64,000 bases of DNA from Baekduia alba (GTDB taxonomy: Bacteria; Actinomycetota; Thermoleophilia; Solirubrobacterales; Solirubrobacteraceae), in contig NZ_CP114013.1 in NCBI RefSeq assembly GCF_028416635.1, positions 4,588,001 through 4,652,000 on the forward strand, written 5' to 3'. Shown here piece by piece: positions 37,723-44,355 of this stretch; the first letter of the stretch is position 1, and every line of letters starts with the position of its first letter. The notes under the pieces were generated by a model. That model was not told the origin of the DNA. It ran no database searches and saw only the letters and a program-made list of their open reading frames with translations. Both the position numbers and the translations under genes were made by a program.

Positions 37723-38682
37723 CTAACGCTTCGGCCCGCGCGCGGGCGTCCGCCCCACCCGGACCACCCCGGCGGCGACGATCGCGCGGGCCCCGTCGCC
37801 GAGGTCGAGCGCGCCGTCGGGGCCCAGCGCGAGCACGTCTCCCAGGCGCGCCGCCGCCCGCGGACACAGCCCGCCGGTGGCGTCCTCGGCCAGACGCCGG
37901 AGCACCAGCCGGCCCAGCGCGGCCGGCAACCCGGCGAGCGCGTCGCGCGCGATCGCCGCGCCGCGGCCGGCCCGCAGCGCCTCGGCGACGACCTCGTCGA
38001 GGACCGCCGCCTCCTCGCGCAGCAGCTGCGCGGTGCGCAGGACGTTGACCTCGGCGCGGTCGTCGACGGCGCGCAGCGCCGGCAGGAGGTCCTCGCGCAC
38101 CCGCGCGCGTGCGTACCTCCTGTCCAGGTTCGCGGCGTCCTCGCGCCACGCCAGCCGGCGGTCCAGGCAGTAGGCCGCGGTCTGCGCGCGCGTGATCTCG
38201 GCGGCGAGCAGCGGGCGGACGAGGCGCCCGCGCGCCGCCTCCATCCCCAGCAGCGCGCGCCGGCCGGGCGAGACGGCGAGCCGGTAGAGGATCGTCTCGA
38301 CCTGGTCGGAGAGCGTGTGGCCGGCGGCCAGGATCGCGTCGTCGCGCCACGCCGCGATCGTCCGCGCGCCGACCGCGTAGCGCAGGTCGCGCGCCCACGC
38401 CTGCGTGTTGCCCGAAGCTCCCGCGGGTCGCGCCGCGCGCTCGACCTGCAGCGACACCTCCAGCTCCTCGCACAGCTCGACGCAGTGCTCGCGGTCGGCG
38501 TCCGACGCCGCGCCGCGCAACCCGTAGTCGACGTGCAGCGCCCGGACGCGCTCGGTCCCCATCAGGCCGACCACGACGTGCAGCAGGCACGTCGAGTCCC
38601 GCCCGCCCGAGAGCAGGACCACGACGGGCGGACCCAGAAGCCCCGTCTCCCGCACCCGCTCGACGAGCTCGCCCGGCTCCAT
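37723..38682 (-). CDS. tilS: tRNA(Ile)-lysidine synthase
   Basis: The 319-residue enzyme attaches lysine to the wobble cytidine of tRNA-Ile CAU. The PP-loop ATPase signature is VVVLLSGGRDSTCLLH, followed by LHVDYGLRG and TLSDQVETILYRLAV, the ATP-binding pieces of the family. The C-terminal part is short relative to some TilS proteins (about 320 versus 430 residues), which is usual in actinobacteria. It lies upstream of hpt and is probably co-transcribed. Confidence 0.94.
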   Translation of the reverse strand: MEPGELVERVRETGLLGPPVVVLLSGGRDSTCLLHVVVGLMGTERVRALHVDYGLRGAASDADREHCVELCEELEVSLQVERAARPAGASGNTQAWARDLRYAVGARTIAAWRDDAILAAGHTLSDQVETILYRLAVSPGRRALLGMEAARGRLVRPLLAAEITRAQTAAYCLDRRLAWREDAANLDRRYARARVREDLLPALRAVDDRAEVNVLRTAQLLREEAAVLDEVVAEALRAGRGAAIARDALAGLPAALGRLVLRRLAEDATGGLCPRAAARLGDVLALGPDGALDLGDGARAIVAAGVVRVGRTPARGPKR

Positions 38683-38691
38683 CGCGCCGCC

Positions 38692-39912
38692 TCAGCCCCG
38701 CCGGCCCTTGCCGCGCCGGTCGCCGGATCGCGCGAGGAACAGCTCTGTCGCCTCGGTGAAGCCCTTTAGGCGCACCGCGCCGATGCGCTGGAGCTCGAGC
38801 CCCGGGCGCGCCTGGTCGATGACCGGCTGCGTCGCCAGGACCTCGCCCCCGCCCGCCCGGGCCGCGACGCGCGAGGCCTGGTTGACCTCGCGCCCGTAGT
38901 AGTCGCCGTCGCGGTAGAGCGTCTCGCCGTAGTGGATCCCGATTCGCGGCAGCGGCCACGCGGCGACGTCCTCCTGGAAGCGCACCGCCCAGTCCAGGAG
39001 CGCGCCCGCGTCGGACCCGACAACCATCACCTCGTCGCCGATCGTCTTGATGATGCGCGCGTCGTCGGGCAGCGACAGCTCGACCTGCTCGACGAACCGC
39101 TCGACGGCGCTCAGCGCCTCCTCGTCGCCGACCTCCTCGGTCAGCCGCGTGTAGCCGGCCAGGTCGGCGAACGCGATCGCCACGCGCAGGCGGCCGAGGA
39201 CCCAGTCCCGCCCGCCCCCGTCGCCGAGGTCGGCCTCCATGTGGCCGATGACGTCCTGCTCGACGTAGTGCTGCAGGAACCGGTTGTGGGCGTGGTCCAT
39301 GATCGGCGAGGCCAGCGGCAGGATCTCGCGCGCCAGCCCCTCCATCTCCTCCGCCATCTCCCAGCCCGGCACGCCCTCGCGCATCAGCGGCTCGTGCACG
39401 TAGAGGTGGAAGAGCCGGACCTCGGCGTCGGCGATCTGCGACATCGCCTGGCCGTAGACGCGGACGAGCTGGAGGAACGCGACCAGCGGCAGGCCCGCGG
39501 CCAGGACCGCGGCGGCGTAGCGCAGCAGCTGCACGTCGTCGTCGCTGAGGTGGTCCAGGCCCTGGGCGCCGAAGCCCATCGACGTGAAGATCCGCTCGAT
39601 CAGCGCCGGCTCGAGCCCGGTCTCGCCCGCGGCCTTCTCCAGCGTCCAGCGCGCCGGCGCGTCGGGCAGCAGGCCCTCGATGTAGGACGACGCGAGCTTG
39701 CCGGACTCCGTCGCCTCGCGGATCTCCCCGAGCGAGAAGCCGCGCTCGCGCAGGCGCGCCACGACGCGGGCGCTCGCCAGCGACGCCGCGGTGAGCTCGC
39801 CGTCCTCGGCGGCCGGGACGAGGCCGCTGGCGACCCAGCGCCGCAGCGTGGGCGGCGTGACGCCGGCGCGCCGCGCGATGTCGGCCAGCGTCGTGCGCGC
39901 ACCGTCGCTCAT
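38692..39912 (-). CDS. MerR-type HTH fused to class III adenylate/guanylate cyclase
   Basis: The 406-residue protein opens with a MerR-like helix-turn-helix (TTLADIARRAGVTPPTLRRW, residues 6-60). A linker of about 150 residues, mostly helical and possibly a sensor, follows. The C-terminal cyclase domain (from about 200) has IAFADLAGYTRLTEE with the metal Asp, KTIGDEVMVVG with the second Asp and the Lys used for adenine recognition, and VNQASRVAARA with the transition-state Asn and Arg. All key residues are visible, so it should be active. The start at 39912 follows an 18-base perfect palindrome by 11 bases. The order MerR-linker-cyclase suggests DNA-linked or ligand-controlled cAMP production. 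Confidence 0.88.
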   Translation of the reverse strand: MSDGARTTLADIARRAGVTPPTLRRWVASGLVPAAEDGELTAASLASARVVARLRERGFSLGEIREATESGKLASSYIEGLLPDAPARWTLEKAAGETGLEPALIERIFTSMGFGAQGLDHLSDDDVQLLRYAAAVLAAGLPLVAFLQLVRVYGQAMSQIADAEVRLFHLYVHEPLMREGVPGWEMAEEMEGLAREILPLASPIMDHAHNRFLQHYVEQDVIGHMEADLGDGGGRDWVLGRLRVAIAFADLAGYTRLTEEVGDEEALSAVERFVEQVELSLPDDARIIKTIGDEVMVVGSDAGALLDWAVRFQEDVAAWPLPRIGIHYGETLYRDGDYYGREVNQASRVAARAGGGEVLATQPVIDQARPGLELQRIGAVRLKGFTEATELFLARSGDRRGKGRRG

Positions 39913-39923
39913 GCGCGTCCGGG

Positions 39924-39941
39924 GCCGCTCACATGAGCGGC
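39924..39941. promoter_or_regulatory. Perfect palindrome just upstream of the MerR-cyclase gene
   Basis: GCCGCTCACATGAGCGGC is an 8+2+8 inverted repeat ending 11 bases before the cyclase ATG on the minus strand. MerR-type proteins bind such symmetric sites, so it is a candidate self-operator. It could equally act as a leader hairpin that covers the start region. The rest of the 190-base gap to the acyltransferase gene shows nothing further. Confidence 0.55.
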
Positions 39942-40102
39942 GGAACCCCGGTGGAGGTCCCGCCGCCCGCGGGCACGGCCCGCGACGAGGCCGACGGCGC
40001 TCGTCCACGACTGGGCGGCACCTCGCGGGTGAGATCGAGCCACCCACTCTCCGACCTGCTTCTGATGTCCATGGGTACTCCGCGGCGCCGGAGAAGTCAA
40101 CG

Positions 40103-40957
40103 TCATCTGAACGCTCCCTGACGCTCGATGAGGTTGTCGTACACCATGCCCTGAATGCGGTGGCGGACCTCCTCGGCGACTTCGAGCACGGTGGCGCGGT
40201 CGTCGGCGTCGTCGGGCCCGAGGCCGCCGAGGGCGATCGGCGCGCCGAACGCGATCCGCCAGCGCGACGGCAGCGGGATCGCGCCGAACGGCCCGAGCAG
40301 CGGGAACGTCGGCGTGATCGGCATGTACGGCGCGCCGAGCAGCTTCGCCACGCCGGGGATCTCGCCCAGCTTCGGGTAGATCTCCTCGCTGCCGACGACC
40401 GCGCAGGGGACGATCGGCGCGCCGGTGCGCAGCGCGATCTCGACGAACCCGCCGCGCCCGAAGCGCTGCAGCCGGTAGCGCTCCGACCACGGCTTGCCGA
40501 CGCCCTTGGCGCCCTCGGGGAAGACCATCACCAGGTGGTCCTGCTCCAGCAGGCGCAGCGCGTTGTACGGGCTGGCCGGGACGCCGCCGTTGCGGCGGAT
40601 CGCGACCGACGCCCACGGCAGGCCGAAGGCCCAGTCCAGGACGAGGAAGCGGACCCGCCCACCCCCGCCGTCGAGGCCGGCGCGGTGCAGCGCGGTCGCC
40701 ATCATCGCGGCGTCCCACGGCAGGACGCCGGCGTGGTTGGCCACCAACAACGCACGGCCCTCGCGCGGGACGTGCTCCGTGCCCGTGGCGGTCACGCGCC
40801 ACCAGCGCTCGTACAAGAACGACAACAACGGCTCGGCCGCGGCGGCGAAGGACGGGTCGAAGCCCCACTCGTCCTCGTCGTAGTCGCCGCGCAGGCGGCG
40901 ACCGACGACGTCGAGCGCGCGGCCGAGGTCGCCGATCAGGCGCAGCGGCCCGATCAT
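40103..40957 (-). CDS. 1-acyl-sn-glycerol-3-phosphate acyltransferase-like protein (PlsC family)
   Basis: The 284-residue protein has an acyltransferase block with ALLVANHAGVLPWDAAMMA; the spacing between His and Asp is six residues instead of the four of PlsC (H-x4-D), as seen in actinobacterial relatives, and FPEGAKGVGKPW supplies the second motif. VPCAVVGSEEIYPKLGEIPG follows. It probably acylates a lysophospholipid or a related lipid at the membrane. The start overlaps the epimerase stop by four bases, so the two are coupled. Confidence 0.85.
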   Translation of the reverse strand: MIGPLRLIGDLGRALDVVGRRLRGDYDEDEWGFDPSFAAAAEPLLSFLYERWWRVTATGTEHVPREGRALLVANHAGVLPWDAAMMATALHRAGLDGGGGRVRFLVLDWAFGLPWASVAIRRNGGVPASPYNALRLLEQDHLVMVFPEGAKGVGKPWSERYRLQRFGRGGFVEIALRTGAPIVPCAVVGSEEIYPKLGEIPGVAKLLGAPYMPITPTFPLLGPFGAIPLPSRWRIAFGAPIALGGLGPDDADDRATVLEVAEEVRHRIQGMVYDNLIERQGAFR

Positions 40958-41931
40958 GCGACCGCCGCCTCGCGGCGGATGCTCGCGGCCACGGCGTCGA
41001 TCGCCTGCGCGGTGGTGTGGGTCGGGACGAAGCGCAGGTCCCGGCGCATCCGGGTCGTGTCCACGCCGCGCCCGTTGCGCAGGTAGCGGATGACGTCCTC
41101 ATTGAGCGGCGGCACGACGCCCGCCCGGGCCAGCGTCGCGACCGTCAGCCCGTACAGCGGCGCCGCGATCGGCAGCGCGCGCTTGCCCAGCCGGCGCAGC
41201 GAGCGGGCGAGCGAGACGGTGCCGTCGCCCGCGACGTTGACCGCGCCGCGCACCGGCGTCGCGACCGCCGCGGCGACGGCGCCGATCGCGTCCTCGTCGA
41301 GCACGAACTGCAGGCGCGGGTCAAAGCCCAGGAACGTCGGGACGACGGGCGCGCGGAACAGGCGCATGATCGGCGTGTCGACGCTCGCGCCGATGACCGG
41401 CTGCAGGCGCAGCACCGTGCAGGTCACCGCCGGATGGCGGCGCGCGAACGCCTCGACCAGCCGCTCGAGCTCGCCGACGTCGCGCTGGAAGCGCGTGCGC
41501 AACGTGGCGGACCGCGCCAAGCCCTCGGTGAAGAACGCGGGCGCGTCGGGCGCCGAGCCGTAGATCGACGCGCTGCCGCGCACGACCAGCGCGCGCAGCC
41601 CCGGCAGGTCGCCGCAGGCCGCGAGCAGCTGGAGCGTCCCGATCACGTTGAGGTCGTGCAGCCCGCGCACCGAGCGCCCAGGCTCGGGGAACTGGACGAT
41701 GTCGTGATGGACGACGACGTGCGGCGAGGCGAGCTTGAGGATCTGCTGGAGGTCGTCGCGGCGCAGGTCGGCCTCGACGTAGGTGATGCGGTCGGCCAGC
41801 GGCGCCGGCGGGCGGCGCGAGTCCACGCCGATGACGTGCTCGACCGCGGGGTCGGCGGCCACGCGCGCGGCGACGCGCGCGCCGAGCGGTCCGGACACGC
41901 CCGTGATGAGGACCCGGCGCGTCGGCAGCAC
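40954..41931 (-). CDS. NAD-dependent epimerase/dehydratase (extended SDR)
   Basis: The 325-residue protein has the SDR start VLITGVSGPLGARVAARVA and DSRRPPAPLADRI, then VVHHDIVQFPEPG. The catalytic triad is less clear: the Ser lies in VRGSASIYGSAP with a Tyr at YGSAP but the usual YxxxK reads YGSAPDA, without Lys. That suggests a binding or sugar-modifying role different from standard UDP-glucose epimerases. It is coupled to the acyltransferase, so the two may modify a lipid or lipid-linked sugar. Confidence 0.78.
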   Translation of the reverse strand: MLPTRRVLITGVSGPLGARVAARVAADPAVEHVIGVDSRRPPAPLADRITYVEADLRRDDLQQILKLASPHVVVHHDIVQFPEPGRSVRGLHDLNVIGTLQLLAACGDLPGLRALVVRGSASIYGSAPDAPAFFTEGLARSATLRTRFQRDVGELERLVEAFARRHPAVTCTVLRLQPVIGASVDTPIMRLFRAPVVPTFLGFDPRLQFVLDEDAIGAVAAAVATPVRGAVNVAGDGTVSLARSLRRLGKRALPIAAPLYGLTVATLARAGVVPPLNEDVIRYLRNGRGVDTTRMRRDLRFVPTHTTAQAIDAVAASIRREAAVA

Positions 41932-41948
41932 CGAGGCGCTCCCGCCGC

Positions 41949-42488
41949 TCAGGATCCCTGGCCGGCGGGCGGCTTGCGCGCCGCCGTGCTCCGCGAGCGG
42001 GGCGCGGCCGGCTTCTTGGCGGCGGCGCCGGCGGGCTTCTTGGCGGCGCCGCCCGCGGGCTTGCGCGCCGGGGCCCGGCGCGCGGCGGGCGCCGGCGGCG
42101 TGGCGGCCGCCGCGGCCTCCAGCGTGGCGACGCGCGCCTCCAGCCGCTCGATCTGCCCGCGCAGGGCATCGAGCTGATCGGTGGACGGCGGCCGCAGCCC
42201 CTCCATCGCCTCGCGCACCTTGGCCGCGGCGGACGCGGCCTCCGCGCCACCCAGCGTCTCGCGCACCTTCGCCGCGGTCGCGGCCAGGTCGTCGTCGCCG
42301 ACCAGCGCGGCGCGCAGCCGCGTGGCCGCGCCGACGAGCTCGTCGGCCAGCTCCTGCGCACGCTTCTGCACTGGTGCGGCCCCCTGCGCAGTCGCCCCGA
42401 AGGCGCCTTCGACGGCGGCGCGCAGCTGCTCGGCGCGCGACGTGGCCGCGTCGTCGGCGGGCTTCTCCTTCTTGGACTTCTTCGCCAT
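41949..42488 (-). CDS. Phasin-like protein with Lys/Ala/Pro-rich histone-like tail
   Basis: The 179-residue protein has a helical N-terminal two-thirds (AEQLRAAVEGAFGATAQG, then KRAQELADELVGAATRLRAA, with coiled-coil around 105-130) and a tail of AKKPAG-type repeats (KPAGGAAKKPAGAAAKKPAA) like histone H1 or the Hc1-type proteins. The start MAKKSKKEKPADDAAT is also basic. It resembles polyhydroxyalkanoate granule phasins that also bind DNA, but no PHA synthase is in the window. A second gene of this style is at 43580. Confidence 0.7.
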   Translation of the reverse strand: MAKKSKKEKPADDAATSRAEQLRAAVEGAFGATAQGAAPVQKRAQELADELVGAATRLRAALVGDDDLAATAAKVRETLGGAEAASAAAKVREAMEGLRPPSTDQLDALRGQIERLEARVATLEAAAAATPPAPAARRAPARKPAGGAAKKPAGAAAKKPAAPRSRSTAARKPPAGQGS

Positions 42489-42538
42489 GCGTCGCAGTCT
42501 AAAGGCGCCCGCGCGGCCGCCCCATATCCTGCCCGCCC

Positions 42539-43246
42539 GTGCCGCCCGTGCCGCCCGCGCCGTTCCACCTCCGCCCCGTCGCCACCGTCGCCGATCGGGC
42601 GCTGCTGCCCGGCGACCCGGGCCGGGCGCTCGCGCTCGCGCAGGTCGTGCTGGGCGACGACCGCAGGATGCTCAACCACCACCGCGGCCTGTGGGGCTAC
42701 ACGGGCACGGCGTCCGACGGCGCGCCGCTGACGATCCAGAGCACGGGCATGGGCGGGCCGAGCGCGGCGATCGTCCTGGAGGAGCTGGCCGGCCTCGGGA
42801 TCCGGACGGCGATCCGGGTCGGGACCGCCCGCGCGGTCGCCCGCGACCTGCGCCTGGGCGACCTCGTCGCGGCCACCGCCGTGGACGCGCAGGACGGCAC
42901 GAGCGCCGCCCTCGGCGCCGCCGGCCGGCGCGACCTCGGCGGCCCGCTGGCGCTCGCCCTCGCCGACGCCGCCGGCCGCGGGGGGCTGATCGCCGCCCAC
43001 GACGTCCTCTACGCGCCCGACCCGGTGACGCAGACGCGCGCCTGGGCGGCGGACGGCGTCCTGGCCGCCGACCTCGAGACCGGCGCGCTGGCCGCGGTCG
43101 CGGCCCGCCACGGCATCGCGTTCGGCGCCGTCGTCGCGATCGCGGTCGACGCCGAGGGCGCCCGCCTGGACGACGAGGCCCAGGCCGCCGCGGGCGAGGC
43201 TGCCGGCCGCGCCGCGGCCCGGGCGCTCGGCCTGGCGTGTGGCTAA
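42539..43246 (+). CDS. Nucleoside phosphorylase (purine/uridine phosphorylase family)
   Basis: The 235-residue protein has the PNP-UDP phosphorylase fold: RALLPGDPGRALALAQVVL, STGMGGPSAAIVLEELAGLG, IRVGTARAVARDLRLGDLV and, near the end, VLAADLETGALAAVAARHGI with the active Met/Glu region replaced by Leu-Glu (ADLETGAL). The usual purine motif MEMEA appears as DLETG. It cleaves nucleosides with phosphate in salvage; the exact base is uncertain. Start is GTG at 42539, with a second GTG at 42548 possible. It is divergent from the phasin-like gene. Confidence 0.85.
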   Translation: MPPVPPAPFHLRPVATVADRALLPGDPGRALALAQVVLGDDRRMLNHHRGLWGYTGTASDGAPLTIQSTGMGGPSAAIVLEELAGLGIRTAIRVGTARAVARDLRLGDLVAATAVDAQDGTSAALGAAGRRDLGGPLALALADAAGRGGLIAAHDVLYAPDPVTQTRAWAADGVLAADLETGALAAVAARHGIAFGAVVAIAVDAEGARLDDEAQAAAGEAAGRAAARALGLACG

Positions 43247-43326
43247 CCGCACCGCACGACACCTGCTCGCCGAATGGCTCGGCGACCACACCTTCGCCAG
43301 TATTCGCTCAACGAACTGCACGCCAA
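43247..43326. other. Start of the gap after the phosphorylase gene
   Basis: CGCCGA-ATGGC-TCGGCG at 43268-43284 is a 6-base stem that may end the phosphorylase transcript. Otherwise this 80-base piece shows no gene. A promoter for the following structured element would lie here, but no convincing -10/-35 pair was found. Confidence 0.35.
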
Positions 43327-43512
43327 GCCGCCGCCGGGGAGCCTCCTCCTCCTAGTCACCCCGGCGGCGGCCAACCCTCCCCTCGTGACCACTGGCTGCA
43401 GCCGCGGTGCCCGCCGGCCGACCATCCCCACCCCCGGTCGGCGGGCACCGAAAAATCGACCCCTCCCCCACACGCCGAGGCCCGGTCTTCCCCAGACCGG
43501 GCTTTCGGCGTG
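43327..43512 (+). ncRNA. Candidate C-rich hairpin RNA (6C-like) between convergent genes
   Basis: Three strong hairpins follow one another in the gap. The first, 43327-43371, has a perfect 13-base stem (GCCGCCGCCGGGG/CCCCGGCGGCGGC) with a 19-base loop containing CCTCCTCCTCCT. The second, 43406-43449, has arms GGTGCCCGCC and GGCGGGCACC with a short bulge and a loop ATCCCCACCCCC. The third, 43471-43512, has GCCCGGTCT/AGACCGGGC with a TCCCC loop, an outer 8-base stem and a TTT run between, so it can terminate transcription on the plus strand. Exposed C-rich loops resemble the actinobacterial 6C RNA class, whose loops can pair with G-rich ribosome binding sites. The match is by pattern only. Confidence 0.45.
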
Positions 43513-43579
43513 GGCGACCGCTCGCGCAGGGCGCTCGGGTCGCTTGCGGCTGTCGGCCCAGGAGGCCCGAACCCGCGGC

Positions 43580-44023
43580 TCAGCTCTTCTTGGCGGCGGA
43601 CGCCTTGGCGGACGCGCGCCGCGGCGGTGTCGCGGGCAGCTTCTTGCGCAGGGCCTCGACCTCGTTGCCGAGCTTGTCCAGCGCGGTCTCGATCCCGGCC
43701 AGCCGCGCCTCGATGTTGGCCCCCGGCAGCGCGGCGAGCCGCTCGTCGAGCCGGTCGACGCCGTCCTCGATGCCCTCCAGCCGCTGCGACAGCGACCGCA
43801 CGCGCCGGGTCAGCCGCTCGAGGTCGGCGGCCGACGGCAGGTTGAGCGCGCCCATCGCGGCCTCCTGGGCCTGGACGGCCTTCTCGCGCGCGTCGAACGC
43901 CCCGGCCAGGGCCTTGTGCACCAGCGGGCTCTCCAGCAGCTGCTGGGCGAACCCGCCGAGCGCGTCCTCGCCCTGCTTCTGCAACCGCTCGCGCAGGCCG
44001 TCGTTCTCAGGCTGTTCGCTCAT
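43580..44023 (-). CDS. Second phasin-like coiled-coil protein
   Basis: The 147-residue protein (ATG at 44023) has helices with a run of heptads (LERLTRRVRSLSQRLEGIED, residues 68-115) and a basic, Ala/Lys-rich tail (ATPPRRASAKASAAKKS). The pattern and tail resemble the gene at 41949-42488, suggesting a related granule-associated or nucleoid-linked role. The start MSEQPENDG is chosen over an upstream extension with no clear protein character. It is followed at its 3' side by the C-rich hairpin element. Confidence 0.7.
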   Translation of the reverse strand: MSEQPENDGLRERLQKQGEDALGGFAQQLLESPLVHKALAGAFDAREKAVQAQEAAMGALNLPSAADLERLTRRVRSLSQRLEGIEDGVDRLDERLAALPGANIEARLAGIETALDKLGNEVEALRKKLPATPPRRASAKASAAKKS

Positions 44024-44355
44024 CGGCCGAACCGTACCCGCCGGGCCTACGATCACCCAAAGACTCACCCTCGACCAGAGCTTGACCCTACGATTCCGTG
44101 GCCGCCGTGACGCAACTTGGTGCCGAGCGCGGACGTCAGGTCTTCAAGTCCGCGCGGCCTGCGGTCGATCTCCCAGACAACGCCCCCTGGACGTGCCCGA
44201 TCCTGGGTACCAGGCGGCCATCCAGTTGTGGTTTGCACATCTAGAAACATGCAAGTAGCGTCCTGCACCCCCGATCGGTCCCCCTTGGTAGGGTCACGCC
44301 GCACCAGCGGCGCGGTCGGACCTGACCGGGTCGCAGGAGGAGAGCACCACTTTTC
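44024..44355 (+). promoter_or_regulatory. Leader and promoter of the large cell-wall hydrolase gene
   Basis: This 332-base gap holds no gene. On the plus strand TTGCAC (44233-44238), a 17-base spacer and TAGCGT (44256-44261) fit a sigma-70-type promoter, giving a leader of about 85 bases. TTGCA and TGCAA flank the spacer symmetrically. A GGAGGAG about 13 bases before the ATG at 44356 is the probable ribosome binding site. A stretch ACCTGACCGGGTCGCAGGAG looks like the 3' half of a TPP riboswitch, but the 5' half is missing, so no riboswitch is claimed. Confidence 0.55.

Noticed and set aside
44316-44345. TPP-riboswitch-like 3' half (ACCTGACCGGGTCGCAGGAG) before the wall hydrolase gene
   Set aside because: The 5' half with CTGAGA and the P2/P4 arms are missing and the gene is not a thiamine gene.
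44024-44355. Possible c-di-AMP (ydaO) riboswitch in front of the wall hydrolase, given disA in the same window
   Set aside because: The conserved GGAACC and closing helix blocks were not found by eye; a covariance search would be needed.
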